Source: Plotosus lineatus
Lineage: Eukaryota > Chordata > Actinopteri > Siluriformes > Plotosidae
Direction of reading: 5' to 3'
NCBI GenBank assembly: GCA_024760905.1
Contig: CM045729.1
Location: 78,505,050 to 78,569,049 of the forward strand
DNA: 64,000 nucleotides
Shown here: positions 1 through 10,584 of the stretch, piece by piece
Layout of the letters: every line of letters begins with the position of its first letter
Numbering within the stretch: position 1 is the stretch's first letter
The notes under the pieces: model-generated
Databases searched by the model: none
Told to the model about the DNA's origin: nothing
What the model saw: only the letters and a program-made list of their open reading frames with translations
Program-made: the position numbers and the translations under genes

Positions 1-34
1 GTTAAATCAAACTACAAAGTATGTTCTAACTCAC

Positions 35-348
35 AGTGGTGGCAAGGTGCTGGATTACCGATCACAAGGTTGAGGGTTCAAGCCCCACTGTCAGCGGTTG
101 TCACTGCCCGCCCCACCATGCTGCTAACTGGGTGATCAAAGGCCGGCCATGTCTCTCACTGTCTATGATGTGAGGCTGTAAAAGAGCCATTGCTGACTTT
201 CAACAAGAGTACAGTGTTTCTGCCCTGCGACGGCCTGGTGAGCTGTCCGGGGTATACTCTGGCCTTGCCAGAGTGGGCTGGAATGGGCACTGGTTTCCCA
301 GCGACCCTAACTAGGATTGCGTGGTTCAGAAAATAAGCAAATTAATGA
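35..348 (+). mobile_element. SINE-A copy, near full length
   Basis: SINE-A is the commonest repeat in the window. It has a tRNA-like head with a degenerate A box in the 'GTGGTGGC' region and a B box GGTTCAAGCCC. A middle segment contains CAAAGGCCGGCCATGTCTC and CCATTGCTGACTTTC. The tail contains CCTAATTAGGATTAAG followed by TGAA-type repeats. This copy has all three parts with scattered substitutions. The promoter boxes indicate origin by Pol III transcription and LINE-driven retroposition (family knowledge). Its downstream flank recurs after the SINE-A copy near 35.1 kb. Confidence 0.8.
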
Positions 349-538
349 AAATAGGCTCCTGACTGTCCTCTTCCGAAGGATATTGAGTGTGTACCGAAAA
401 TAGTTAACCAATTAATTATGCTCTGTCGTAAATATCTTTTTCAACGTTTATGACAGGTATGACTACAAACTGGGCGTGGGTGTTCACAAATAGTGATGTC
501 CATAAGTTCTAATTTAGAGAGAGATCAGAGTAAAAAAA

Positions 539-850
539 AAAAATTCTTCTTTTTTCCTTTCAGCTGTTCCCTTCAGGGGTCGCCACAGTGAATCATCTGC
601 CTCCATCTCACTCTGTCCTCTGCATCTTCCTCTCTTACACCAACTACCTTCATGTCCTCCTTCACCACATCCATAAATCTTCTCTTTGGTCTTCCTCTAG
701 GCCTTCTGCCTGGTAGTTCCAACCTTAGCATCCTACTACCAATATACTCACTATCCCTCCTCTGTACATGTCCAAACCATGTCAATCTAACCTCTCTGAC
801 TTTGACTCCAAAACCTCTTACATGTGCTGTCCCTCTGATGTACTCATTCC
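539..850 (-). mobile_element. RTE LINE 3' fragment (5' truncated)
   Basis: Read on the minus strand, this is the last part of the RTE ORF (residues such as MTWFGHVQRRDSEYIGSRML, ending CGDP) and the short 3' UTR. It matches the 3' ends of the copies at 17.5, 44.0, 50.1 and 62.2 kb. The sequence ATCAGAGTAAAAAAA occurs on both sides (524-538 and 851-865), a 15-bp TSD. It is a typical dead-on-arrival insertion. Confidence 0.88.
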
Positions 851-865
851 ATCAGAGTAAAAAAA

Positions 866-1456
866 CAAAGTTCTCAGAATTGACCAGCACAGTGAATTGA
901 TTCAGATATGTCCTCATATGATGACATAATTTTTTTTGTATCTCATAACTACATTGTGTGTGTGTTGAGTGTTCATTGTGTTCCTGAAAGTTCCTCATGC
1001 GAGGGCGCCAAGAGGTATTACTGTACTGTTTTTGTCAAACTTCTTCTTGTCTGGAGACGTTAATCAGGTTCAATAGTATAATAAGGAACAAAAGTGGCGT
1101 GGGGAAACTACAAGTCACACAATATTAGGATTTGCGTGTTAGGAAGATAAAATACTTTATATTAATTGGTGCAGGACCAACACAAGTCCAAATGGTAGCT
1201 AAATAAAGCTGAGTGATATATGATCTGGCTTCCTTCGGCATGTGTTTATGTTTGAAGCTATTTATATGTGGGACATATAGAATCAGTGCCTCGTTCGGGG
1301 GGGACGTGTTAGAAACCGAGATGTACTCCTGTTAAGTCCTGAACCGCAGAGGAATGTGATGATTGGATTAGAGCAATGGATCAGCTTCTGGAGACTCAAC
1401 CATCTGTTGAAGCATGGAGGCTTCCTGCTTTTGGAAGAGGGAATCTGATTTGCCTC

Positions 1457-1460
<4 letters not shown>
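866..1460. other. No recognised gene or repeat
   Basis: AT-rich sequence without a convincing ORF, RNA gene or known repeat. Confidence 0.4.

Positions 1461-1537
<77 letters not shown>
1461..1537. repeat. (TG)n microsatellite
   Basis: About 38 uninterrupted TG units. The Cys-Val and Thr-His ORFs across it are artefacts of the dinucleotide. Confidence 0.98.
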
Positions 1538-1540
<3 letters not shown>

Positions 1541-2010
1541 GTTTCTGAATTTGTGATAATGTTCTCATTATATAATCTAACATCATCTCTACCAGATGCT
1601 GAAAACTATGCTTGTTTCATAATCAGAAATGCTACGGAAACTGTCTCGGTTTGTAACGACATGCATGTACATTCCACAAATGTGGATGTTTAAACACATG
1701 TAGTATGTTATGAGTGACAGCATTCAGGCAATTAAATATCAAACGCAACAGGGGGTTTAACCATTTTCTTCTGAAGACACACCCCTGATTAACAACCCCG
1801 GAGAATGAGAATAATGTGTGGCGGAGAATCCGTATGTAATACACGCAGTTGACAAGGGTTTAACTGTGAGTTACTTAAGTTCACAGCAATACTTTTTTTT
1901 TCTTTGTTTGTTTGTTTATTTACTAGTATTTATGTTTGATTAGGCACGCTAGCATGTTTTCTTCTTTGTCTCCTTTTTTGGGATGGGGGCGCTATACTGC
2001 AGAGCACTTC
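1538..2010. other. No recognised gene or repeat
   Basis: Unclassified sequence. It contains only a short T-rich and GTTT-rich tract near 1892-1920. Confidence 0.4.
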
Positions 2011-2318
2011 CATCGTTCATCGTTCATTTTCTGTAACCATTTCATGCCCATCCCAGTCAACTATGGGCGAGGGCAGAGTACACCACGGACAGCTCGCCAG
2101 GCCATCGCAGGGCGGAAATGCACTGACGGCTATGCAGTAGCACTTGTCAAAAGTCAGCAATGGTTCTTTTACAGCCTCACACCATAGACAGTGAGCGACA
2201 TGGTCCCATGTCCTTTGATAACCCAGTTAGACAGTGACAACCCATGGAGAGAGAGGCTTCAACCCCTGACCTTAGGATCAGTGATCCACCACCTTTACCA
2301 CCAGGTCACCACTGCCCA
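2011..2318 (-). mobile_element. SINE-A copy
   Basis: Reverse orientation. It runs from the tail (TTCATTTTCTGTAACC on the plus strand) to the head (CCACCAGGTCACCACTGCCCA). The middle segment and the B box complement are both recognisable. Confidence 0.8.
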
Positions 2319-2379
2319 TAAACACTCAATGTGTATGGATTTAGTGTGTGTTTGATTATATTTGTATCCAGAATTGTTT

Positions 2380-2722
2380 GAGTGGGTGGCATAGCGGTTA
2401 CTCTGTTTGCCTGACAACAAGAACGTCATTGTCTCGAGCGTTTCTGTGTCGAGTTTGCGTGTTCTCCCCGTGCTTGTATGGGTTTCCTCCGGGTACTCCG
2501 GTTTCCCCCCACAGTCCAAAAACACATGCACATTCGGCACTCTGGTGGTTTTAAACTTCCCCTACATGTTAGTGTGACTGTGAATGGTTGTGTGTGTTAA
2601 CCCTGCCATGGTCTGGCGAAGAGATCAGGGTGTATCCTGCCTTCATCCAGAGATGGCTGAGATGGGCGCCGGCCACCCCACAACCCTGATTAGGATTAAG
2701 TGGCTTAGAATATGAATGAATT
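2380..2722 (+). mobile_element. SINE-B copy
   Basis: SINE-B is a second tRNA-derived family. Its head resembles CTCACTGGTTAGCA with a B box GGTTCGAAT, and its body contains GTTTCCTCCGGGTACTCCGG and CCCACAGTCCAAAAACATGC. The 3' tail is the same type as in SINE-A (CTGATTAGGATTAAGTGG, then TGAA). All of the body and tail are visible here; the head is degenerate. Confidence 0.75.
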
Positions 2723-3242
2723 GTTTGAGAAATATTTGAGACAGTTTAAATGATTGGCATAAAAAGAGAGCCATCCTTTCCATTTATCACTTTCACAACT
2801 TTATATGAGGATAAATTCAAGTGTTTGAGAAATTATCATTTTAAAAAAAGTATTTGGATACTTTAGTTGTGTTAGAGAAAACTATTCAGTGGTATTTGAA
2901 ATGGGTTTTTAGATGACTAAATCAATTTAAAAGGGTAATTATGGGCCACGGCCACTCTTACTTCCTTCACTTTGCGGCTGAGTATCGAGTATTTATTAAC
3001 TTTTCATTTGGATATTGAACTCCACAATCCATTGATGTGACGCTCTGAAGCTTTGCAATTAAAATTCCACTGAAATGCATAAAATTCATCAGAGGCAAGC
3101 AGAGACAGCTGGGGACGAGTGAAAGGACACGATGGTACCTACAGACGTGATGACTGAATTATTAACGCTGAATGTTTTAATAATGGGAATGTTTCCATTT
3201 AAATATTTTTTTTCTGTAAATGCTTTCTGTGTGTGCATCTGC

Positions 3243-3244
<2 letters not shown>
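2723..3244. other. No recognised gene or repeat
   Basis: AT-rich sequence with no supported feature. Confidence 0.4.

Positions 3245-3300
<56 letters not shown>
3245..3300. repeat. (GA)n microsatellite
   Basis: 28 uninterrupted GA units. The Arg-Glu and Leu-Ser ORFs across it are artefacts. Confidence 0.98.
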
Positions 3301-3302
<2 letters not shown>

Positions 3303-3639
3303 TTCAAATCCTATACTCTTGAGTTTGAATCGCAGAAGGTGAGAAGAAATAACTTGCTTACTGAACACTGCCAGCTAAATAAAGCACAAACATCGTCTAT
3401 ACTTTCATACTTGCGTTCTGGCATCACTCTGATCCAGATTTCCAGATAACAGAGGGAATAAGTAGGCCGCTTTCTGAAAGACAACTTGCGTTGGGGAAAA
3501 AGTCTCCAACTTTCTTTGAAATTCTTGTCATACACATTAAACGATGATATCAACGGATGATCCGGTTTTCTTATATACAGATTCGTTTTAGATGAGGCTC
3601 TATAAGAGTGCTGGAATTCATTTCATTTCCTTTTCTGAA
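3301..3639. other. No recognised gene or repeat
   Basis: Nothing supported beyond short incidental ORFs. Confidence 0.4.
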
Positions 3640-3938
3640 GGGATATTAGTGTTGCAGGGAGATTGGAACCCATCCCAGCTGCTTTCGATCAAAAGGCAGG
3701 GTACACCCTGAACAGCCCACCAGACCACTACAAGGCCAATGCATACATACAGCCAATTACTTATACTCACACCTCGAGGCAACCTGAGAATACCCCCACC
3801 AATGCTAATGTGCATGTCTTTGAACTCTGGAAGGAAACCAATTCAAGCAACAGCTGACTTCACACAAGGGCACTAGACTCGAACACAGTACCTTCTTGCT
3901 ATGAGGGGGACACGCTGACCACTACTTCAACATGTCAC
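3640..3938 (-). mobile_element. SINE-B copy, degenerate
   Basis: Reverse orientation. The tail (GAACCCATCCCAGCTG region), the middle (GTGCATGTCTTTG...GGAAACCAATTCAAGC) and the head (CTTCTTGCTATGAGG...GCTGACCACTAC) are present with many substitutions. Confidence 0.7.
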
Positions 3939-3955
3939 CTTAGTGCTGGAATATA

Positions 3956-4196
3956 TGTAAGGCACTCCACAGAATGTAGGCGCTTGTCGCAAGTGGCGTA
4001 TGGTGCTTGTGAGACAAAGCGCGGCTTATCCGGACTTCCGATCTTTCAAGTGAGCAAGTGAAGGTTGAGTACTAAACAAGTATTCAACGCGCACTTGCTC
4101 ACTTGAAAGATCGGAAGTCCGGATTAGCCGCGCTTTGTCTCACAAGCACCATTCGTCACTTGCGACAAGCGCCTACATTCAATGGAGTGCCTCACA
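3956..4196. mobile_element. 241-bp fold-back MITE, copy 1
   Basis: Two long arms of about 110 bp are near-perfect reverse complements around a short AT-rich centre (ACTAAACAAGT), so the whole element can form one long hairpin. Termini are TGTAAGGCACTCC and GGAGTGCCTCACA. A TA lies on each side (3954-3955, 4197-4198), consistent with a 2-bp TSD. A second copy of exactly the same length lies at 29672-29912. There is no coding capacity. It must be moved by a transposase encoded elsewhere, and I cannot name the superfamily. Confidence 0.85.
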
Positions 4197-4208
4197 TATG
4201 GCCTAAAC

Positions 4209-5200
4209 CTCACCGTCCACTTTATTAAACAAACCTGTATTTCATGCAGTGCATTCATCACATCGCCCAATCAGGTGATAGCAGCACACTACATATATTC
4301 ATGCAAATAGCAGTCAGGAACTTTAGGTGTCATTCACATTAAACAACACAATAGAAAAATGGACTAGTTGAACAGTTAAAACTGGGGGAAAAAACCCTCA
4401 AAATGTTAAAAAAATATATTTTAAATCATCTATAAATGTCCAATTCAGGTGTCTCCATGCCCAAGAAGCCCTAGATTCTTGTTGTTAGCTGATAGCAGTG
4501 ACTCTGATGTGGGTTTAAGCTGTTGTAGTCTATTCACCACAATGTTTTGTGCATGGTAAGATGCTTTTCTGCTCACTGCAGTTGGAAAAAGTGATTACAT
4601 CGCATGGCAACTCAAACCAGTCAGGTTACATTTCCGCCCACAGAGCTGTCATTCATTTAGCTTACTAATCCACTATCACCGAGTTGTCACTGCTGTCCCC
4701 CCCAGTGCGGCTTGCTGAGTTATCAAAGACCTGCCACGTCTCTCACTGTCCATGGGGAGAACCATTCCTGGCTTTTGTCAAGAGTAGCTGCATAGCAGTT
4801 GGAGTGCTTCTGCCCCGCGATGGTCTGGCGAGCTGTCCAGGGTGTACTCTGCCACAGCCCACAGTCAGCTGAGATGGGTGCCAGTCTCACCGTGATCCTA
4901 ATTAGGATTAAGTGGTTCCGAAATTCAATGAATGTTTTTCCCACCATTCTGTATATGCTCTGGATACTGTAGTGTGTGAAAATCCCAGGAGATCTGAAAT
5001 CATCAAACCAGTCCATCTGGTTCCAGCATTTACTTCAAGTGTGTTTTGTTTTTTCTTCATTCTAATGCTTGATATGAATATAACCCGAAGCTCTTAACCT
5101 GTAGCTGCACGATTTTATGAATTGTGTTGCTGCTACCTGATTGGCTGATTGAATATTTGTATGAATGTGCAGGTGCTCAGATGTTACCAGCATGTAGATA
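4209..5200. mobile_element. Tc1-like deletion derivative with nested SINE
   Basis: The left end CTCACCGTCCACTTTATTAAA matches the fish Tc1-like terminus known as CTCACCGGCCACTTTATTAG (family knowledge). Transposase-region nucleotides follow in antisense (GCTGTTGTAG, GAACCAGTC-like, CGCCCACAGAGCTG), are interrupted by SINE-A at 4669-4934, and resume at 4935 (CCACCATTCTGTA, GAAAATCCCAGGAGATC). Both ends contain the element's CCAATCA / TGATTGGCTGATT segment in opposite orientation. The element therefore seems to be built from two inverted copies of one end. No transposase ORF survives. Confidence 0.65.
4669..4934 (+). mobile_element. SINE-A, 5' truncated, nested in Tc1-like element
   Basis: The SINE-A middle and tail are intact, but the tRNA-like head is missing. 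The Tc1-like sequence is continuous if this segment is removed, so the SINE is the younger insertion. Confidence 0.75.
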
Positions 5201-5309
5201 ACATTTAAAGTCTGATGTAAAAGTAGCAAGACCAACAGCAAATTAGGTGTTGACTGTCAGGGAAGGGTTACGTTAGATTTTTGGTGCAGTACTGAAGCAA
5301 GACCCAGAT

Positions 5310-5605
5310 ATCATTCATTTTCCTAACCAATTCATCTTAATTAGGGTCGCAGGAAGGTTGGCACCCATCTCAGCTGACTCCAGGCAAGGGCAGAGTACAC
5401 CCGTGGACAGCTCGCCAGGCCATTGCAGGGCAGAAACAGGCTGACGGCTATGCAGCTACTATTGACGAGAGTCAGCAATGTTTCTTTTACATGAACCTCT
5501 CACCATAGACAGTGATGGACATGGCCAACTTGTTGATAGTGGGGTTTGAACCCCCAACCTTGGGATCAGTGATCCAGCACCTTTACCACCAGGCCACCAC
5601 TGCCC
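5310..5605 (-). mobile_element. SINE-A with perfect 11-bp TSD
   Basis: Near full-length reverse copy flanked by AAGACCCAGAT on both sides (5299-5309 and 5606-5616). The direct repeat fixes both ends of the element and proves insertion by retroposition. Confidence 0.92.
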
Positions 5606-5616
5606 AAGACCCAGAT

Positions 5617-6294
5617 GTGTTGTAGGTATATAAGAGCTGAACGAGTTGTTTAGCATAAACCATAGTCAATATTAAAGCAGAAGACAGCACTTGTTGGAAG
5701 ATAGCATAGAAAACCCCTTCTATCCTAAAATCTGTCTGTGTGCATAATCTTAGACAGACTGCTGCAATTTTCAAGATGTGATGGTGGATATTTATAAACT
5801 GAGTCTCAGATGACGTCATCAAGGTTCAAGTGAACATTGATATAATTTCTTACAGTATTTCAGGAGTTTGTGCTTAAATATATTAATCCTGATGTAGATA
5901 TAGTTGCTCACTGCACGGATAACGATTTTAATCGAAACCATTTCAGATATGGACCTATCAGAAAATGATGACGAGTATTTTTCACCCGATTCTCTTGCTC
6001 ACTAACGTCATAAATTTAAAGACGTTCCTGGCTGTGTGCTTTTGTTTATGTTCGTGTTGATTGGTGCAATTTGGCATGTGCTAAAGATGACATTCGTGTT
6101 GATTGGCTCGATTTTACTTTTGGAAAATGTTTAAAGGAACAGCACCGCAACGGAAAAGTAAGGGGTCATTCATTAAAAATGATGCTGTTCTCTGTTTATT
6201 TTCACCTTTCATGTAAGTAGTTTGGTTGATACCAAAAAATGAATAACACAAATACCAGTAAAACTCTTATTGCTCTGTTATTATTCATGTTTTC
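5617..6294. other. No recognised gene; short internal duplication
   Basis: TTCGTGTTGATTGG occurs at 6051-6064 and again at 6093-6106, a small local duplication. A short acidic reading frame near 5950-6004 ends at a stop and has no recognised family. Confidence 0.4.
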
Positions 6295-6306
6295 CACCTC
6301 GATAGT

Positions 6307-6560
6307 TCAGTTCAGTTCATTTTCTGTAACCACTTCATCCTAATTAGGGTCACGGGGAGGCTGGTGCCCATCCCAGCCAACTCAGGGCGAGGGCAGAGTA
6401 CACCCTGGACAGCTCGCCAGGCCATCACAGGGTGGAAACACGCTGACGGCTTTGCAGCCTACTTTTGTCGAAAGTCAGCAATGATTCTTTTACATGCCTC
6501 ACACCATAGACAGTGAGAGACATGGCCGGCCTTTGATAACCCAGTTATCTGCACTGGGGG
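6307..6560 (-). mobile_element. SINE-A, 5' truncated, 12-bp TSD
   Basis: Reverse copy that lacks the tRNA-like head. CACCTCGATAGT lies on both sides (6295-6306 and 6561-6572). A perfect TSD together with 5' truncation is diagnostic of target-primed reverse transcription. Confidence 0.92.
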
Positions 6561-6572
6561 CACCTCGATAGT

Positions 6573-6980
6573 AATAAGCATTTAACCTTCCACTCCTCTG
6601 GTAACATTTTAATAAGCGCCCACCCACTCCAATTTTTAAAGCGCCCTGGGCGCCTATCATGTATCAGGTATCATGTCGAATACAGTAACTGCCAAAAGAA
6701 TTGTTAAAACAGAAGCTTAAGGCCTCAGATTTTGCACAAGGAAATAACTTAATCTTGATATTTGAATGAGATTAACTTTAACAAGTGCTGCCTTCTCCTT
6801 TAAGTATAGCTCTTTGTTTAATGTAATAATTTCTCATGTATGAGTTAGATTTTATTAGTAATACTGAAACGTAGGTAAGTTTGTTCTTTCTATATATTTA
6901 TCTTCTATCAGATATTAAATAAGAGTTTTCTTCCAATGCTTTAGGACTTACAGTTCTCTGTATTTACGTCTCTAGAACAC
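6573..6980. other. Possible unclassified repeat; otherwise nothing
   Basis: A GCGCC-rich patch near 6610-6650 (AAGCGCCCTGGGCGCC) looks like a dispersed-repeat fragment. The rest is AT-rich and unassigned. Confidence 0.3.
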
Positions 6981-7506
6981 AGAGGTCAAACTCAAGCTCC
7001 ATGGGCCAAATCTGGCTCAATAGCTTATTTTATGTGGCCCAAAAGAGCATTTAAAGAATACGATTATCATACATTCTTTGCATCAACCATTAGCATGAAA
7101 TGTAATTCATCATTCTTCCCCTAGGTGGCAGCCACCTATTTCAAATAAACAGCTAATCATTCATTGCTCAAGAAAAATGTCAAGCTAGCTAATCGCGGTC
7201 AAACATTGTCAGAAACTGACAAATATCTAAACTATTTGTTTTACCCAGCAGATTTCATTCCATGCCACAGTAGGTTAATTCGCAATTCCAAACCTCCCTG
7301 AGGTATGAGTGTGAATGCTGTCTCTATGATGGCCTGGTGAGCTGTCCAAGGTGTACTTTGCCTTCACCTGGTGTTGGCTGAGATGGGCACCAGTCTCCTC
7401 AAAACCCTAATTTTGATTAAGAAAATGAATGAATGAATGATTATTCGGGCCTTGGTGAACTACAAATTATGTGATGTGGCCCTCAGTGAAAATGAATTTG
7501 ACATTT
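6981..7506. repeat. Dispersed fish repeat of the 'GTCAAACTC' type, split by SINE-B
   Basis: The left part has GAGGTCAAACTCAAGCTCC and TATGTGGCCC. The right part has GATGTGGCCCTCAGTGAAAA and TTTGACATTT. A SINE-B (7261-7441) sits between them. The same words recur around 39140-39240. The class is unknown to me, possibly a DNA-transposon derivative. Confidence 0.5.
7261..7441 (+). mobile_element. SINE-B, 5' truncated
   Basis: Begins in the CATGC-CACAGTAGG body segment and ends in the shared tail with three TGAA units. It is nested in the dispersed repeat at 6981-7506. Confidence 0.7.
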
Positions 7507-8070
7507 TTTTCTAGAACATACAGCAGATAGAGGGATCACATAGAAAGTTTGTGTTTGGCAAAGGTTTTTAATCTGTGCATCATAAAACCACTAATTATAC
7601 GGTAGAGATCATTACTGTTGTAGTCTCCGGTCTGATTGTTTTGAAGGTGATAGTTAATTTTCAACAGCTGCATTGACGGTGCTTTTGCCTGTAAGGCTTC
7701 CATGTACTCATCATTTTTGTAGAACCAAATTACAGGGGACTTGTACAGCACGCATCCACAATAAACATATTAAAAATATGTGTAATCACAGGGCAGGTTG
7801 CACTGGTCTGTATAAAGACAGGAAGGCTTTGCCATTATCAGAGCTTTGAGTCGGTAAATTTGGAAATAAGTTTCCAGACACAAGGGCATTACAAACAGAT
7901 TGCTTCTCTAATGAACATGAAAAGCAGGATTACACCCAGATTATTAAATTAGAAAGATTTAAAGAGATTATAAAGAGATAAAAAAAAAGGAAAAAGACAG
8001 ATAAGAGAATGGCTCTTAATGGTGCTGTAGCATATAGTAAGTAATAATACAAACTAATATTATCAAGTCA
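7507..8070. other. No recognised gene or repeat
   Basis: AT-rich sequence. Only short incidental ORFs are present. Confidence 0.4.
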
Positions 8071-8280
8071 GGGACTCACTGGTTAGCACTGACACCTTAC
8101 AAGATGGAGGGGGTTCGAATCCTGAACATTAGATCAACCGACGACTCTAAATTGCCCCTAGTGGTGAATGTGAGTGTGAATGGTTGTTTGCGTGTGGGTT
8201 AGCCCGGGAATAGACTCGTGACCTGTCAGCCGGCATTGGACCCTAACGGATAAGCTGTGTAGATAATGGATGGATGGACA
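8071..8280 (+). mobile_element. SINE-B copy with internal deletion
   Basis: The head CTCACTGGTTAGCACTG and B box GGTTCGAATCC are followed directly by the late body (AAATTGCCCCTAGTGGTG) and a tail ending in GATGGATGG. The central body is missing. Confidence 0.7.
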
Positions 8281-8383
8281 GCAAGTCTGATGAGTGGTTC
8301 GCTATTTGTTTTTAAAGTGCTAGAGTGAACAAACTAGTGGTGCTACACCACCCGTTCTTCAGCACATTCCTTAGAACACCATG

Positions 8384-8427
8384 TCATCATCATCATCATC
8401 ATCTTCTTCTTCTTCTTCTTCTTCTTC
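8384..8427. repeat. Compound (CAT)n(CTT)n microsatellite
   Basis: CAT units pass into CTT units at the 3' end of the adjacent minus-strand LINE fragment. It is probably its simple-repeat tail. Confidence 0.9.
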
Positions 8428-9200
8428 CGCTTAATCTTGGGTCGGGTTGCCTAAGCAATGAGGTCAAAACTTCCCTCTCCCCAGTTACTTCCTCCAGCTC
8501 TTTCAGGGGATGAACACACCAAGATGTTCTCAGACCAGCCGAGAGACGTAATCCCTCCAGGGAGTTTTAGGTCGACATCGGGGTCTGTTACCTGCTGGAC
8601 ACACGCGAAACACTATCCAAGGGAGGAGTTCAGGAGGCATTCTAACCTGATGCCTGAGACACCTCAACTGGCTCCTCTCAAAGCAGAGGAGTGGCGGTTG
8701 TATTCTGAGCTCCTCCTGGATGGCTAAGCTTCTCCCCCTATCTTTAAAGGAGAGCCCCACCACTCGGCAAAGAAAGCTCATTTCAGCCGCTTGTATCCGC
8801 GATCTTGTTCGTTTTCGGTCACTACCCAAAGCTCGTGATCATAGATGAGGGTATTAAAGTAGATTGAATAGTAAATTGAGGGCTTTGCCTTGCAGCTCAG
8901 CTCCCGCTTCACCTCAACAGACCGGTTCAGGCTCCGCTTTACAGCAGAGGTTGCGGCAATCTGCCTGTCAATCTTTCACTCGTGAACCAGATCCTTCCCT
9001 CACTTGTGAACAAGACCCCGAGATACTTAAACTCCTCCACTTGGGGAAGGATTTCATTCCAGGCCTGAAGAGTGGATTCCACCCTTTTCCGGCTGAGAAC
9101 CATGGCCTCGGACTTGGAGGAGCCGATTCTCATCCTCGCCACTTCGCACTCGGCTGAGATTCGCTCCAATGAGAGCTGGAGGTCCTGGCTTGATGAAGCC
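8428..9200 (-). pseudogene. Decayed non-LTR retrotransposon, RT C-terminal region
   Basis: On the minus strand, fragments such as SEAMVLSRKRVE, PQVEEFKYLGVLFTSEGR, RIQAAEMSFLCRVVGLS and CRPKTPWRDYVSRL match the end of the RT domain and the C-terminal region of a LINE family common in fish (from memory; clade not resolved). The reading frame changes between 8830 and 8940 and both ends are truncated, so it is dead. A second small piece of the same family lies at 37515-37640 on the plus strand. The 3' end abuts a compound microsatellite. Confidence 0.75.
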
Positions 9201-9220
9201 GAAAGAACAAAATTGTCTGC

Positions 9221-9252
9221 AAAAATTTTAATTTTAATTTTAATTTTATTTT
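9221..9252. repeat. (AATTTT)n short tandem repeat
   Basis: About four to five hexamer units immediately beside the LINE fragment. Confidence 0.85.
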
Positions 9253-9398
9253 CCTTTTAATTTGTAATTATGCTTATCATTATTATTCACTGTGATTGCA
9301 CCCATTCTAGAACTATTTGCAAGAACACAAACACACACACACTGAAACACAATCTGTGACTGTGTGATGATAGCACTTGATGTTTTAAAGAAAAATAA

Positions 9399-9418
9399 AT
9401 AAATAAATAAATAAATAA
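9399..9418. repeat. (AAAT)n microsatellite
   Basis: Five AAAT-type units. Confidence 0.85.
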
Positions 9419-9676
9419 GTAACAGTGGCTATGGAATGATAATACCATTTTAGCGGCTTGTGTGAATTCCTAAGAACTTGTGTTCGTGACATTAATTGCC
9501 CTTAAGATATCTCACAGTCAGATTAATAAATCATGAATGTGGTGTTCCAAGCCTAGAAGTCACTGTCAGACGTCGGCACGGAAGGTGCTCAGCTGTCAAA
9601 GTTGGATGTTGATGGAGCACATGTTTGACACTTCACTTATTATTTTGAGTTATTGCTATGCCATTACAAATATGAA

Positions 9677-9679
<3 letters not shown>

Positions 9680-9755
<76 letters not shown>
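9680..9755. repeat. (TG)n microsatellite
   Basis: About 38 uninterrupted TG units. Confidence 0.98.
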
Positions 9756-9757
<2 letters not shown>

Positions 9758-9938
9758 ACCCAAGCTTTTAATGTGTTTTTGTAGAGACAGATCCAGGAGC
9801 ATGTTAATGTGATTGATCAAATAAAACGTGCTCTGTTACCATTCAAACTGAATAACTCATACCAACCCTGTCCACTATGATAAAGTAAGGCAGGTAATCC
9901 TTATAGATCTTTTCTACCCGAGCCTACCTTTTCTTCAT

Positions 9939-10235
9939 GGGGCCGGTGGTGTAGTGGTTATGGTGCTGTGCTCATGATCGGGAGGTTGTGTGCTCAAATC
10001 CCAGTGAGACCCCACTGTGCTAAGACCCCTGTGCAAGGTCTAAACCACAAGTGTGCCTCTGTTCACCCAGCAGTATAAATGGGTACCAGTAAAAATATAC
10101 TGGGAAGGTAACCTAAGATGGACTAGCGTCCCATCCAAGAGGAGCTGCACTCCTAGTCGCTTCACCTGATGGAAACTGGGGATAAGCACCGGTTCACTGA
10201 GACAATATGGCTTGGGTGTAAAAAGCCCAACGGAC
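9939..10235 (+). mobile_element. SINE-C copy
   Basis: SINE-C is a third tRNA-derived family. Its head is GGGGCCGGTGGTGTAGTGG, followed by a degenerate B box around CTCAAATCCC. The body contains CACAAGTGTGCCTCTGTTCA and CAGTATAAATGGGTACCAGT, and the 3' end is AAAAAGCCCAACGGAC. Other copies lie at 20050-20270 and 44231-44522. Confidence 0.75.
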
Positions 10236-10289
10236 TGTACCTTACCTACTGGTTCTTCACAACTGGAGCGAAACCCAGTTCGTGTAGTG

Positions 10290-10584
10290 TATGGCAACTA
10301 CAACTCCTCCCAGATGAGGCTGTAGTCCATCGCAATGTTTTTATCTGTTTATCCTGCTGGATGGAGCTTGTCCTGGGGAACGGTGCTCATTGGAGGTCTA
10401 ATAGGGGAATATAACCCTCTTGTTCATAAACCCAGCACCCGAGCAACTACACCACCAGCACTATAATAAGAACACCTGCTTATTCATGCTGTTATCTAGT
10501 CAACTACTTGGGGTATAACTGGGATTTAAACAAACAATCTCCTGATCATGAGCCCAGCACCCGAACCACTATGCTACCGGCCCC
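10290..10584 (-). mobile_element. SINE-C-like head region(s), reverse
   Basis: On the minus strand there are two successive SINE-C-like heads. One begins at 10584 (GGGGCCGGTAGCATAGTGG) and another near 10460 (CTGGTGGTGTAGTTGC). The body is diverged. It forms much of the right half of the inverted duplication. Confidence 0.5.

Noticed and set aside
1376..1693. ORF with a Cys-Val run
   Set aside because: Produced by (TG)n; flanking residues match nothing.
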